This document shows positions 25,054-34,748 of a stretch of DNA of 64,000 nucleotides, one piece after another. A program made the position numbers and the translations under genes. Source of the DNA: Planomicrobium sp. Y74 (GTDB lineage: Bacteria > Bacillota > Bacilli > Bacillales_A > Planococcaceae); NCBI RefSeq assembly GCF_003668635.1, contig NZ_RCWH01000006.1:62001-126000 (forward strand), written 5' to 3'. How positions within the stretch are numbered: position 1 is the stretch's first letter; every line of letters starts with the position of its first letter. The notes under the pieces were generated by a model. The model was not told where the DNA came from. It was given only the letters and a program-made list of their open reading frames with translations, and did no database searches.

Positions 25054-26169
25054 GTGGAAAAGGCGAACCAGATCGGTTTGGATTATGAATATTGGGCGAA
25101 AAAAATTCTTTATTTTTATGGCTTGTTGGCCATAGTTGCAATCGGGGGCCAATTGGTCGGACTGATTGTCACGTTCTACTATTATTCCTATTACATAGAA
25201 GAATATATATCGCTGCGCATGATTTGGCCTACCAGCTTCATCATCGCAATTATTCTCATTTGCTGGTTCATGGTCAGGGTATTAAAGATATTCAATCCAT
25301 ATATCCTCTTTTTCGCCGGGACCCTTCTCGCAGTTGTCATGATTCTTGCCAATCCTGGGCTGCCGGGACTGCAGATGACTTTGCTTTTGCCGATGGCGAT
25401 TTCTTTGATCTATTTGAAAAAATTCAAATTGACTATCAGTTTCCTGACAAATTTTGTGGCGCTTCTGGTTATTTACCTTATCAGCGAAGACAGTCGAACA
25501 GCAATGACGCCTTATGAATATTTTGCGTATCTGTTTATTCTGGTAGCCGGTTTTATCGTTTATCTCGCAGTCATTGAAAGAGGAACCGAAGTGCTTTCGA
25601 CATTGCGGCATGCGGCGGAAAAGGAAGAAGATTTGCTGATACAGAACCGGGTCATGGAACGGCTGTCGAAGACGGATGCACTCACGGGCCTCTATAATCA
25701 CAAAACCTTCCAGAACTATTTGGATACACTGGTCCAGCAGGCGGAAGGGTCGGGAATGCAGCTTCAACTGGCAGTCTTGGATATAGATAATTTTAAAAGC
25801 ATCAATGATAATTTCGGCCATAGCACAGGCGATTCGGTGCTGAAGCATGTCGCAGAAGCCATTTTGGAAAAAGCAGGTGCGCATGATATTGTGGCGCGTT
25901 ATGGCGGTGAAGAGTTTGCCGTCATCTTTACAGAAAAGACTTTTGACGAAACGCTGAAGCTTCTGGAGGAAATACGCAAAGGAATCGCTAAACTTAAACA
26001 TCCTGAAATCGCCGGCAGAAGAGTCACTATCAGTGCCGGGCTGCAAAATCACTATCCCGGCTTGTCAAAAAGTGAGTTTTTCAAAAAAGCTGATGCGTAC
26101 CTTTACGATGCGAAGGGGAACGGCAAAAACCAAATTCAGCATAACCGCAGCTATAACTATATTATCTGA
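25054..26169 (+). CDS. Membrane diguanylate cyclase (GGDEF)
   Basis: 371 aa. Five to six transmembrane segments (about 20-175), a short coiled linker (ERGTEVLSTLRHAAEKEEDL), then a GGDEF domain: SKTDALTGLYNHKTFQ, LDIDNFKSINDNFGHSTGD, and the active-site motif GGEEF at 284-288 (active form), ending DAYLYDAKGNGKNQI. It should make cyclic di-GMP from GTP in response to a membrane signal. No RxxD inhibition site stands out before the motif. GTG start behind GAGGGAG. Monocistronic. Confidence 0.92.
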   Translation: MEKANQIGLDYEYWAKKILYFYGLLAIVAIGGQLVGLIVTFYYYSYYIEEYISLRMIWPTSFIIAIILICWFMVRVLKIFNPYILFFAGTLLAVVMILANPGLPGLQMTLLLPMAISLIYLKKFKLTISFLTNFVALLVIYLISEDSRTAMTPYEYFAYLFILVAGFIVYLAVIERGTEVLSTLRHAAEKEEDLLIQNRVMERLSKTDALTGLYNHKTFQNYLDTLVQQAEGSGMQLQLAVLDIDNFKSINDNFGHSTGDSVLKHVAEAILEKAGAHDIVARYGGEEFAVIFTEKTFDETLKLLEEIRKGIAKLKHPEIAGRRVTISAGLQNHYPGLSKSEFFKKADAYLYDAKGNGKNQIQHNRSYNYII

Positions 26170-26177
26170 TGCCTACT

Positions 26178-26220
26178 TGCCGCTTCGCCTTTGGGCGGGA
26201 GCGGTGTTTTCTTTTATGGG
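26178..26220 (+). terminator. Terminator of the diguanylate cyclase gene
   Basis: CCGCTTCGCC-TTTG-GGCGGGAGCGG followed by TGTTTTCTTTT. Confidence 0.75.
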
Positions 26221-26301
26221 CCATCAGTTCGATTGTATCAAACCGGTTTTATTAGCGATAATGGAGAGTAAATGCAAGCATGCGCGGGAAAGGGTCATTC
26301 C

Positions 26302-29300
26302 ATGAATACATTATTGAACGATTATCGGATAAAAAAATTATGCGGCATGGCTGCTTACCGAAAAGGCAAGGCTTATTTTGACGCGGGCAAAGTGGCATTG
26401 GAGCCGCTAAGTGAAAATACTTCCGTCGTCAAAGCGGAAGTCCAGGCAAACGGTATTTTTGAAGTGTCGGTCAAGGAAGAGCAAGATGGAACACTCCTCG
26501 CTTCCTGCAGCTGTCCGCCTGTCGGCTTTGTCAGCACCTATTGCCAGCATATTGCCGCAACGCTTTTGGCAATCAATGAAGTGCAGCAGCAGGAGCTTCA
26601 AAAAACGCAGCGCTTGATGGAGTTATTCGGCGACAAAAATATGCGTCCAAGCAAAAAGCAGCTGCATTTTGATGACCGTCCGGTATTGGAAATCAGCTTG
26701 TTGCTGCATTCAGCGGAAGCGGAAGACGGCGAGCGTTTCTTCTCGGCTAAACTCAGCGCCGGAATGGACGGAGCGGTGCCGATCCGCAACGCGGGGGCGT
26801 TCCTGCAGGCTGTCGACCAAGGCGTGAGCTATCCGATTTCTCCGGATTTGACTTATTCACGGGAGGCCTTCAGTTTTACGACGGAAACGGACGCGCTGCT
26901 GCGTGAATTAATGAAGATCAACGGCACGGTGACTGGCCGCGGCCGCATCGTTATTCCTGCTTCTGCTTGGGATACGCTTGTGAAATTGCTCGCGGAAATC
27001 CCGTCAGTCAATATTGGACATAAAGGGCGGATTTACAGAGGCCTGCGTTTTGACATCGATTTGCCGTTGATATTCCGTTTTGAAGCGGCCGGTAATGCAG
27101 GTTATTTGCTGACAGCGGAAGGGCTCGAACAAATCACGGTCATGAAATCGTACGGAATCGCCATCAGCGGTGGGGCGTTCGTGAAATTGCCGCCGGACGA
27201 CTGCAGGCGATTGGAAGAATTGAAAGAGTTGATGGAAGGTTCGGCTGAGCTTGAAATAACACCGGCTCAAGGCGATTATTTCATGGAAAGCGTCATTCCG
27301 GGACTGGAGCGTCTCGGAGAAGTACATATGGCGGCCGCTGTTACCGGTCGGCTGGAAGAAACACCGTTATCGGCAAAATTATATCTTGACCGGATCCGCA
27401 ACCGGCTGCTTGCTGGGGTGGAATTCCATTACGGCCAATTGGTCATTAATCCATGTGAAGAAGCGGAAGACGAAATCCGCCATCTGCCAGGCGTCCGACG
27501 CCAGCGCGGCAAAGAAGAGCGGATCATGGAGCTCATGAAGAACAGCCTCTTCACCCAGACAGACGGCGGTTTTTACATGCAGGACGAAGAAGCGGAATAT
27601 GATTTTCTGTTCCACACCATTCCGCAGCTGGAAGAATTGATGCAGGTGTATGCCACGACAGCCGTGAAAATGCGCGTGCAGAAAAATTACCTGGGTCCGA
27701 AAGTGCAAGTGGAAGTGAAGGAACGGACAGATTGGCTGGCGTTCAAACTGGAGCCGGGCGAGATTCCAGAAGCAGAAATCCGATTGGTGCTCGCTGCTTT
27801 GAAGGAAAAGCGGAAATACTACCGCATCCCTAACGGTACGTTATTGTCTTTGGAGACGCCCGAATTTATTGCGCTGAATGACTTGATGCTTGAACTTGGC
27901 AATGAAGAGCAGTGGTTCGGCGACGAAATCCGGCTGCCGCTGATTCAGGGACTGCAGCTGGTGGCGTCGCTCGAGGAAGGCGAATTGCTCGATCCCGGCG
28001 CGGATTTTGCGAAGCTGCTGCAGAATCTCAGCAATCCTGAAGAAGTTGGCTTTGAAATTCCGGAACCGCTGACAGGGATATTGCGCGATTACCAGAAAGC
28101 CGGTTTCAACTGGCTGAAGGCATTGGCGAAATACCGTTTTGGCGGCATTCTCGCGGACGATATGGGGCTCGGCAAAACTTTGCAGAGCATCGCGTTCATC
28201 CAGTCGGAACTGACTGAAATCCGTCGGCGAAAAGCTCCGGTGCTGATCGTCGCGCCTTCATCGCTGACCTATAATTGGCTCGAAGAATTCACGAAATTCA
28301 CTCCTGATATCAAAGCTGTAATTATTGACGGCAATAAAACCCGGAGAACGAAACGGTTTGCTGACAACAGAGAGGCGGATGTCCTTATCACGTCCTATCC
28401 GTCGCTGCGTATGGACGGCGCTTTATACAAAGGCAAAACGTTCCATACGCTGTTCTTGGACGAAGCGCAGGCTTTCAAAAATCCGGTGACCCAAACGGCG
28501 AAAGCGGTCAAAGCGATTGAAGCGGATTACCGCTTTGCACTGACCGGGACACCGATTGAAAATTCACTGGACGAATTATGGTCGATTTTCCATGTCGTAT
28601 TCCCGGAATTGCTGCCGAATCGCATGCGTTTCGCTGAAATGCGTCGCACAAGCATCGCCAAACGCGTCCGTCCGTTCATCCTGCGGCGCGTCAAACAGGA
28701 TGTGCTGAAGGAATTGCCGGACAAAGTTGAAACCCTGCAATTTTCCGAGCTGTATCCGGCGCAGAAAAAATATTATGCCGCGTATCTTGCAGAACTTAAA
28801 CAGGAAGCGCTCAAGCATCTCAATAAAGACAGCCTGCAGAAAAACCGCATTAAAATACTGGCCGGGCTGACGCGTCTTCGCCAGTTATGCTGCCATCCTT
28901 CGCTGTTCGTTGAAGATTATCAGGGCGGTTCGGCGAAATTCGATCAATTGATGGAAATCGTTGAAAGCAGCCGGATGGCGGGGCGTCGTGTATTGGTGTT
29001 TTCCCAGTTTACGCAAATGCTGCAATTGATCGGCAACCGGCTGACGCGGGAAGGGTGGCCATATTTCTATCTTGATGGCCAGACTCCGCCGCAGGAACGC
29101 GTTGAAATGTGCAGCCGCTTCAACGAAGGTGAAGGCGACCTGTTCCTTATTTCCTTGAAAGCAGGAGGAACCGGGCTGAACCTGACAGGAGCCGATACGG
29201 TCATCCTCTACGACCTCTGGTGGAATCCGGCAGTCGAACAGCAGGCAGCGAGCCGGGCGCATCGTATGGGGCAGCAGCACACCGTACAGGTGATTCGGAT

Positions 29301-29442
29301 GGTCGCTAAAGGAACCATAGAAGAAAAAATCACCGAATTACAGGAGAAGAAGAAGAACCTTATCGACGAAGTCATCCAATCCGGCCAGGAACCGCTGGCG
29401 GCGATGACGGAAGATGATATTCGGGAACTGTTGATGATTTGA
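26302..29442 (+). CDS. SNF2/Rad54-type DEAD helicase with SWIM zinc finger
   Basis: 1046-aa ATP-dependent DNA translocase. N-terminal SWIM finger Cys69-x-Cys71 ... Cys81-x-His83, a middle bacterial SNF2-associated region, then the RecA-like lobes: Walker A DDMGLGKT (Lys625), LIVAPSSLTYNWLEEF, DEAQ box at 720, LTGTPIENSLDELWSIF, RVLVFSQFTQML, ISLKAGGTGLNLTGAD and the arginine finger region QAASRAHRMGQ. Start: ATG 26302 follows GAAAGGG; ATG 26272 adds 10 unrelated residues. It resembles B. subtilis YwqA. The role in transcription or repair is unproven. Confidence 0.92.
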   Translation: MNTLLNDYRIKKLCGMAAYRKGKAYFDAGKVALEPLSENTSVVKAEVQANGIFEVSVKEEQDGTLLASCSCPPVGFVSTYCQHIAATLLAINEVQQQELQKTQRLMELFGDKNMRPSKKQLHFDDRPVLEISLLLHSAEAEDGERFFSAKLSAGMDGAVPIRNAGAFLQAVDQGVSYPISPDLTYSREAFSFTTETDALLRELMKINGTVTGRGRIVIPASAWDTLVKLLAEIPSVNIGHKGRIYRGLRFDIDLPLIFRFEAAGNAGYLLTAEGLEQITVMKSYGIAISGGAFVKLPPDDCRRLEELKELMEGSAELEITPAQGDYFMESVIPGLERLGEVHMAAAVTGRLEETPLSAKLYLDRIRNRLLAGVEFHYGQLVINPCEEAEDEIRHLPGVRRQRGKEERIMELMKNSLFTQTDGGFYMQDEEAEYDFLFHTIPQLEELMQVYATTAVKMRVQKNYLGPKVQVEVKERTDWLAFKLEPGEIPEAEIRLVLAALKEKRKYYRIPNGTLLSLETPEFIALNDLMLELGNEEQWFGDEIRLPLIQGLQLVASLEEGELLDPGADFAKLLQNLSNPEEVGFEIPEPLTGILRDYQKAGFNWLKALAKYRFGGILADDMGLGKTLQSIAFIQSELTEIRRRKAPVLIVAPSSLTYNWLEEFTKFTPDIKAVIIDGNKTRRTKRFADNREADVLITSYPSLRMDGALYKGKTFHTLFLDEAQAFKNPVTQTAKAVKAIEADYRFALTGTPIENSLDELWSIFHVVFPELLPNRMRFAEMRRTSIAKRVRPFILRRVKQDVLKELPDKVETLQFSELYPAQKKYYAAYLAELKQEALKHLNKDSLQKNRIKILAGLTRLRQLCCHPSLFVEDYQGGSAKFDQLMEIVESSRMAGRRVLVFSQFTQMLQLIGNRLTREGWPYFYLDGQTPPQERVEMCSRFNEGEGDLFLISLKAGGTGLNLTGADTVILYDLWWNPAVEQQAASRAHRMGQQHTVQVIRMVAKGTIEEKITELQEKKKNLIDEVIQSGQEPLAAMTEDDIRELLMI

Positions 29443-29495
29443 TGGAGAGTCGTTAATAGAAGGACAAATTCATTTATGACATCACTTCAGCTTCG

Positions 29496-29716
29496 AGAGG
29501 GATTTCTATAGATATGGAGCAAAACAGCGAAGACGCCCAGGGGACTAAGCGAAGTGCTGAGATCCACTCGGGCGAAGGGTTCCAAGCCCGAGTTAGCTCA
29601 GCGCGAGCCAAGCGTGGTCGAAGATTCTTCGACCGGCGCTTTGCGACGAAGCTAGCGCAGCGATGCAGGAGCACGAGGTTTTTGGCAAGCGGAGCTGTTT
29701 TGCGGAATATCGTTTC
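29496..29716. repeat. Dispersed structured repeat, copy 2 (about 220 bp)
   Basis: Ends match copy 1 (2795-2956): AGAGGGATTTCTATAGATAT at the left and AGCTGTTTTGCGGAATATCG at the right. It contains strong internal hairpins (ACTCGGGC ... GCCCGAGT, GGTCGAAGA ... TCGACC). Its segment 29639-29675 is the reverse complement of 2865-2900. Lies between the SNF2 gene and the Nudix gene; no ORF. Confidence 0.75.
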
Positions 29717-29795
29717 GTGTATCCATTTAATTGCCAGGAAAGCATTTAACCGGATGGTTTGCTAAAATAGAAGGAAAGGAAACGGAGGTGAAGAT

Positions 29796-30410
29796 ATGGA
29801 TCCGAAAAGTTTAGTGTCTAAAGTGAAAGACCGTATTCCCGAAGTGCTGGGCAATAAGGATTTCTCGAAATTTGCAATTCTCCTGCCGATGATCGAAAAA
29901 GACGGCGAAGTCCATATCCTCTTCGAAGTCCGTTCCCATCAAATGAGAAGCCAGCCGGGAGACATTTGCTTTCCTGGTGGGAGAATCGACAAACAGGATG
30001 ATTCAGAAAAAGATACAGCAATCCGCGAAACCATGGAAGAGCTGGGAATTGAACGCCATCAGATTTCCGATGTTTTTCCTTTGGACTATATCGTTTCGCC
30101 GTTTGGCATGATTGTTTACAGCTTTGCGGGAATCATTGATCCGGATGTTGAATTTCGGCCGAACCCACCGGAAGTGGACAGTCTGTTCACGGTGCCTTTA
30201 TCATTTTTCCTCGAAAAAGATCCAAAGGTCTACCGCGTGAATTTTGATATCCAGCCGGAAGAAAGTTTCCCTTACGACCTCATTGCCGGAGGGGAAAATT
30301 ATAACTGGCGCACCCGACAGGTCGATGAATATTTCTATATCTACGAAGACAAAGTGATATGGGGATTGACTGCCAAAATACTGACACATTTCATGGAGAT
30401 CATTCGCTGA
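29796..30410 (+). CDS. Nudix hydrolase, CoA-pyrophosphatase type
   Basis: Probably cleaves CoA or its oxidised/acyl forms to phosphopantetheine and 3',5'-ADP. 204 aa. The UPF0035-type block RSHQMRSQPGDICFPGG precedes the Nudix box core RETMEELGI (Mg-binding glutamates). The pair is characteristic of NudL/YeaB-type CoA-diphosphatases. ATG behind CGGAGGTG. It is followed by a short terminator-like hairpin at its stop codon. Confidence 0.88.
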   Translation: MDPKSLVSKVKDRIPEVLGNKDFSKFAILLPMIEKDGEVHILFEVRSHQMRSQPGDICFPGGRIDKQDDSEKDTAIRETMEELGIERHQISDVFPLDYIVSPFGMIVYSFAGIIDPDVEFRPNPPEVDSLFTVPLSFFLEKDPKVYRVNFDIQPEESFPYDLIAGGENYNWRTRQVDEYFYIYEDKVIWGLTAKILTHFMEIIR

Positions 30411-30427
30411 ATGGTCTTTTTTTTATG
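30401..30427 (+). terminator. Terminator overlapping the end of the Nudix gene
   Basis: ATCATTC-GCT-GAATGGT followed by TTTTTTTT; the stop codon lies in the loop. Confidence 0.6.
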
Positions 30428-30516
30428 CTTTAAACTCGTTTTTTATGATTTAAAACTGCAGTATATGCAATTTTATGCATAAATAATTTATTTATAAGTA
30501 TTAATATTAATTATTA

Positions 30517-30545
30517 TTGACTAAAAATTCATATAAGTGCATAAT
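30517..30545 (+). promoter_or_regulatory. Sigma-A promoter of the first proB
   Basis: TTGACT (30517-30522), 17-nt spacer, CATAAT (30540-30545), in very AT-rich DNA; about 50 nt of leader follow. Confidence 0.65.
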
Positions 30546-30600
30546 AATAAAAATTGCAAGCTAGTCTCCAAGCAGGAGGGAAAGACTGGGTGGTAAGAGT

Positions 30601-31377
30601 TTGGAAAAGAAACGGATTGTGGTAAAAATCGGCAGCAGTTCACTGACACATCAAAAAAACGGATTGTGCATCGACAAATTGCAGGACCATGTGGATGCAC
30701 TCGCATATTTAAAAAAACTGGGACATGAAGTCGTGCTAGTGTCATCAGGAGCAGTGGCAGCCGGATGTACAGGGCTCGGTTACTTATCGCGCCCTGTCCA
30801 CCGCATTGGACGCCAGTCTGCGGCGGCAGTGGGCCAAAGTCTTTTATTGCAGGCTTACGTAGAAGAATTCAAGAAACATGGCATTCTGGCGGCGCAACTC
30901 TTGTTGACAAAAGATCATTATGTGAATGCCCGTGAGACAATTATTGAACTTTTAGAGCATGAGGTCTTGCCGGTGATCAATGAAAACGATTCTGTTTCCG
31001 CCGAAGATTTAAGCTTTGGCGATAACGATATGCTCTCTGCGCTTGTAAGTGGATTGATAAAAGCGGATTTCCTGATGATCTTAACCGACGTTAATGGGGT
31101 GTATGGACAGAACCCGAATAAAAACCCTGCTGCTAAAAAATACGATTTTCTGACGGAAATAAGCGAAGAGCTGATGAATGCAGTTTCCGGATCTGATTCT
31201 GAAGTCGGGACAGGCGGCATGAAGTCAAAAGTGAAGGCTGCAGGAACAGCTCTTTCTTTTGGCGCGGATGTATTTATCGGGTCCGGGAACGGGCAGGAGA
31301 AACTTTTTAAAGTACTTATTGGAAAAGGGGACGGCACTTACATCAGCAAGGCTTTGGAAGCTATAAAAGCACATTGA
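30601..31377 (+). CDS. proB: Glutamate 5-kinase, copy 1
   Basis: First step of proline synthesis: glutamate to gamma-glutamyl phosphate. 258 aa, amino-acid-kinase fold only: [73 protein letters not shown]. The C-terminal PUA domain of B. subtilis/E. coli ProB is missing, as in several Firmicutes. TTG start. A paralogue follows 385 bp later with a near-identical N-terminus ([16 protein letters not shown]). In B. subtilis duplicate proline kinases serve osmostress (ProJ) versus anabolism (ProB); the same split is a reasonable guess here. Confidence 0.92.
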   Translation: MEKKRIVVKIGSSSLTHQKNGLCIDKLQDHVDALAYLKKLGHEVVLVSSGAVAAGCTGLGYLSRPVHRIGRQSAAAVGQSLLLQAYVEEFKKHGILAAQLLLTKDHYVNARETIIELLEHEVLPVINENDSVSAEDLSFGDNDMLSALVSGLIKADFLMILTDVNGVYGQNPNKNPAAKKYDFLTEISEELMNAVSGSDSEVGTGGMKSKVKAAGTALSFGADVFIGSGNGQEKLFKVLIGKGDGTYISKALEAIKAH

Positions 31378-31761
31378 GAACTGGGGGGGATTTGGAAATA
31401 TCCTTAATGTATGTTAACATTGCTACTTATTCTTTGTTTAAATTTCTGCTAATAGGAATATTTAAACAATACCGAACGAGGCGAAGCGCTGGTGAGAAGA
31501 TGCTGGATTCAGAGAGAAAACCCTTTTGGCGGTTTTAGAATCCATGCAGGATTATACGCTCATCATTTTGTTTTTAAATTATAAAACTCTTTTTCACAGT
31601 GTTAATTCGGTCTATTAAGTTAAATAAAAAATCGTAACAGCGTATAGTCTGATCGTATGATTGAGCACAATCTTCAATTGGAAAACATGCCATGGGTCCG
31701 AAGTTTTTCTCTCTTCAAGAAGAGGAAAAAATTTTTATTTAAAATTAGGAGATGATAGTAA
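31378..31761 (+). promoter_or_regulatory. Long leader between the two proB genes with RNA structure
   Basis: A 384-bp gap. At 31502-31552 TGGATTC ... AAAACC ... GGTTTT-A-GAATCCA forms a two-tier hairpin. At 31704-31730 TTTTTCTCTCTTC / GAAGAGGAAAAA is followed by ATTTTTATTT, a terminator-like hairpin just before the second proB. Suggests premature termination control of proB2-proA. I looked for the T-box string GGTGGNACCGCG and did not find it. Confidence 0.45.
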
Positions 31762-32547
31762 GTGGAGAAGAAAAGAATAGTCGTGAAAATAGGCAGCAGT
31801 TCGTTGACAGATTCGAACGGGAAGTTATCGATCAGCAAACTGCGCGAACATGTTGAAGCATTGGCCCGTCTGAAAAACCTGGGCCATGAAGTCATTTTAA
31901 TCTCATCAGGAGCGGTAGCCGCAGGATTTAAGAGCATTGGCTATTTATCGCGTCCGGATGCAGTTGTCGATAAACAATCGGCTGCAGCTGTCGGACAGGG
32001 ACTGTTGCTGCAGGCGTATGGGGATGAATGCAAAAAGCACGGTATTATCGCCGCACAGTTGCTGTTGACCAAGGACTTATATAAAAATGCTAATGATACA
32101 ATCTCGAATTTATTGGAGCGGGATGTAATGCCAATCATCAATGAGAATGACTCGGTTGCAGTAAAAGAACTGACTTTTGGAGACAATGATATGCTATCGG
32201 CGTTAGTCAGCAAACTGGTGCACGCGGACTTCCTGATAATTTTGACTGATATCAATGGCATCTACAGCGGCAACCCGAATACCGACCCAACCGCTGAAAA
32301 GTATACATTCCTTACAGAAGTCCATGAAGAAATGGAAAATGCCGCTTCGGCGGAAGGTTCTTCAAACGTCGGTACCGGCGGAATGAAATCGAAAGTGGTA
32401 GCTGCTAAAACAGCATTGGCCTCAGACGTGCAGGTCTTTATCGGTTCAGGAGAAGGCAGTGGCAAACTGGTCGATATTTTTGAAGGAAAAGGCGATGGAA
32501 CTTACATTGGCAAATTGGTGGAACCTAAAGTACTAGTAAATGCATAA
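31762..32547 (+). CDS. proB: Glutamate 5-kinase, copy 2
   Basis: 261 aa, same kinase fold: [89 protein letters not shown]. No PUA domain. GTG start with AGGAG 10 nt upstream. It lies 18 bp before proA, so this is the copy co-transcribed with the second enzyme of the pathway and the likely anabolic enzyme (inference). Confidence 0.93.
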   Translation: MEKKRIVVKIGSSSLTDSNGKLSISKLREHVEALARLKNLGHEVILISSGAVAAGFKSIGYLSRPDAVVDKQSAAAVGQGLLLQAYGDECKKHGIIAAQLLLTKDLYKNANDTISNLLERDVMPIINENDSVAVKELTFGDNDMLSALVSKLVHADFLIILTDINGIYSGNPNTDPTAEKYTFLTEVHEEMENAASAEGSSNVGTGGMKSKVVAAKTALASDVQVFIGSGEGSGKLVDIFEGKGDGTYIGKLVEPKVLVNA

Positions 32548-32565
32548 ATTGAAAGGAGACAGAGG

Positions 32566-33843
32566 ATGACTGAACTTCTACAAGAAGAAAAAGTTACAGA
32601 GACTGAATTGATCCTAAAAGCACAAAAAGCAAAAGAGGCCGCTTTCCAATTGGCGAAAGCGACGACAAAAGATAAAAATGAGGCTTTGCAAGCTATTTCA
32701 GCTCAATTGCTGGAGGAGCAGGACTTCATTTTAAACGAAAATGCAAAAGACATAACGGCCGGGCAACAGGCAGGGATGAACGATTCACTGGTGGATCGCC
32801 TGAAACTGGATGCAGCCCGCTTAAAAGATATGGCTGATGCACTTATCCAATTAACCCAATTAAACGACCCCATCGGAGAAACCCTCGAAAAATGGGAGCA
32901 GCCCAATGGACTGGCGATGACAAAAATCCGCGTACCGATCGGTGTCGTCGGCATGATCTACGAAGCGCGCCCTAATGTAACAGTTGATGCCTCGAGCCTG
33001 TGCCTGAAAACAGGAAATGCGATTGTACTGCGCGGCAGTTCAACAGCTATCAACTCCAATAAAGCGATTGTCCAGGTAATTCGCCGTGCGCTGGAAAAAA
33101 CCAATTTGCCGGTTGAATCGGTTCAATTGCTGGAAGATACACGCCGGGAAACGGCGTCGCAAATGTTCAAATTGAACGACTATCTGGATGTTTTGATTCC
33201 GCGCGGCGGAGCGAAGCTTATCCAAACCGTCGTGCAAAATGCCACAGTACCCGTTTTGGAAACAGGAGCGGGGAATTGCCATATCTTTATCGACCAAACA
33301 GCGGACGTGAAGATGGCAATTGATATTGCGATCAACGCGAAGACGCAGCGCCCTTCTGTCTGCAATTCGTGCGAAACGATTCTTGTGCAGAAAGAGTGGG
33401 CCGAAGCTCACCTGGCTGATCTTGTGGATGCTTTACAGGGCGAGAATGTGAAGATCCATGGCGATAGCGCCGTACAAGGAGTTTCTTCAGCAGTTGCGCC
33501 GGCCACAGACGAAGATTGGGCTACGGAATACTTGGGCTTTGAAGTTGCCATTAAAGTTGTTGAAACGGTCGACGAGGCTGTTAAGCATATCAATCAGTAT
33601 GGCACGAAACATTCAGAAGCCATCATTTCAACGGAAGCGGCGAATGTTGAACAATTCTTCAATGAAATCGATGCAGCTGCGGTTTATCATAATGCTTCAA
33701 CCCGCTTTACCGATGGCTTCGAGTTTGGCTTTGGCGCTGAAATCGGCATCAGCACCCAAAAACTTCATGCACGCGGACCGATGGGCTTGCCGGCTTTGAC
33801 GTCAACGAAATATATTATCAGAGGCAATGGACAAACGAAATAA
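32566..33843 (+). CDS. proA: Glutamate-5-semialdehyde dehydrogenase (gamma-glutamyl phosphate reductase)
   Basis: NADPH-dependent second step of proline synthesis. 425 aa, full length. Seen: [50 protein letters not shown], catalytic Cys266 in [11 protein letters not shown], and C-terminal [27 protein letters not shown] ribosome site. Third step (ProC) is not in the window. Confidence 0.96.
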   Translation: MTELLQEEKVTETELILKAQKAKEAAFQLAKATTKDKNEALQAISAQLLEEQDFILNENAKDITAGQQAGMNDSLVDRLKLDAARLKDMADALIQLTQLNDPIGETLEKWEQPNGLAMTKIRVPIGVVGMIYEARPNVTVDASSLCLKTGNAIVLRGSSTAINSNKAIVQVIRRALEKTNLPVESVQLLEDTRRETASQMFKLNDYLDVLIPRGGAKLIQTVVQNATVPVLETGAGNCHIFIDQTADVKMAIDIAINAKTQRPSVCNSCETILVQKEWAEAHLADLVDALQGENVKIHGDSAVQGVSSAVAPATDEDWATEYLGFEVAIKVVETVDEAVKHINQYGTKHSEAIISTEAANVEQFFNEIDAAAVYHNASTRFTDGFEFGFGAEIGISTQKLHARGPMGLPALTSTKYIIRGNGQTK

Positions 33844-33847
33844 TGAA

Positions 33848-33900
33848 TAGGCTGCTGATGGAAGTTGTGTGAATGACTTTCATCAGCAGCCTTTTTTTAT
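33848..33900 (+). terminator. Terminator of proB-proA
   Basis: GGCTGCTGATGGAAG pairs with CTTTCATCAGCAGCC, followed by TTTTTTT. Confidence 0.9.
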
Positions 33901-34183
33901 TTATTATTTTGAAGGGTTGAGAATTCCTGATATTCCAGCGCAATTAATGCAGCGTAGTTATATACGTCGAAGGGAATGTTCATTAACACCTCGGTTATAG
34001 TTACGTTTAAGAATCCCTTTTGAGGCTATTTATATAAGAGTAGAAACTTATCCACTGAAACCTGGCGATTGTCCATGCTGCTGCGCACAGAAAACAGAGG
34101 TTTTCCGGCAGCGCAGCGGTAGTTTCACCTGAAACGCTATATCTCCTACAATGCCAGGCAAAACGGGAAGGAGTCGATCATTC
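33901..34183. other. Gap before the DUF1259 gene with a nested hairpin
   Basis: At 34079-34118 TGCTGCGC ... GAAAAC-AGA-GGTTTTC ... GCGCAGC form a nested stem without a T-run, then a second short inverted repeat GTTTCACCTGAAAC (34132-34145). No known riboswitch pattern recognised. Confidence 0.35.
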
Positions 34184-34582
34184 ATGAGTAAACTTGAGGA
34201 AACAGCCAAGCGGTTCGGAGACATTCTAGGGGTAGAAGCGGAAGCGGAGTCCGACAAAGGCATTGTGGAAGCACCAAAACCGCGCGATTTGGACGTAACT
34301 GTTCAAGGAAGGCCATTCAAAAGTGAGTTAACCATGGAAATTCATTTTGAAGCACTTGAAGACGACGGCACTGCCTTGAATCACGCGGAAATTGTGCTGC
34401 TGCCGGAGGAAGTTCCTGACTTTACTCGTGCACTTGGAGAGAATGACCTTACCATCAGTGCATTGCATAACCATTGGCTTTATGCGGAACCGGCGATTAT
34501 GTATCTTCATGTTCAGTCAGTCGAAAAGCCGGAAGAGTTTGCAAAAAAATTAGCTGCTTCTTTAAAAGTATTGAAAAAATAA
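34184..34582 (+). CDS. DUF1259 (LppY/LpqO-like) protein
   Basis: 132 aa, no signal peptide. DUF1259 features: DVTVQGRPFKSELTMEIHFE and the histidine-rich ISALHNHWLYAEPAIMYLHVQ, which could bind a metal. Start: ATG 34184 (MSKLEETAKRFGDILG) 10 nt behind AAGGAG; the longer frame to 34151 includes the ribosome site. Function of the family is not known to me. Monocistronic with its own terminator. Confidence 0.75.
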   Translation: MSKLEETAKRFGDILGVEAEAESDKGIVEAPKPRDLDVTVQGRPFKSELTMEIHFEALEDDGTALNHAEIVLLPEEVPDFTRALGENDLTISALHNHWLYAEPAIMYLHVQSVEKPEEFAKKLAASLKVLKK

Positions 34583-34587
34583 CGACT

Positions 34588-34634
34588 CAGGAAGCCCCCG
34601 AATTGTAATTCGATTTGGAGGCTTCTTTTTTATA
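34588..34634 (+). terminator. Terminator of the DUF1259 gene
   Basis: GAAGCCCCCGAA pairs with TTTGGAGGCTTC, then TTTTTT. Confidence 0.8.
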
Positions 34635-34748
34635 GGCGGTGAATAACAGGAAGTATACATAAGTTTTGCTTATCATTTTTCATAATAACTATTGAATTTA
34701 TTTAAGTGGTCGAAAGGATTATAGTAAGGGTGAAAAGAGGTGACAGGG

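Noticed and set aside
31440-31600. T-box riboswitch before proB2
   Set aside because: No GGTGGNACCGCG string and no clear specifier loop; left as an unnamed leader.
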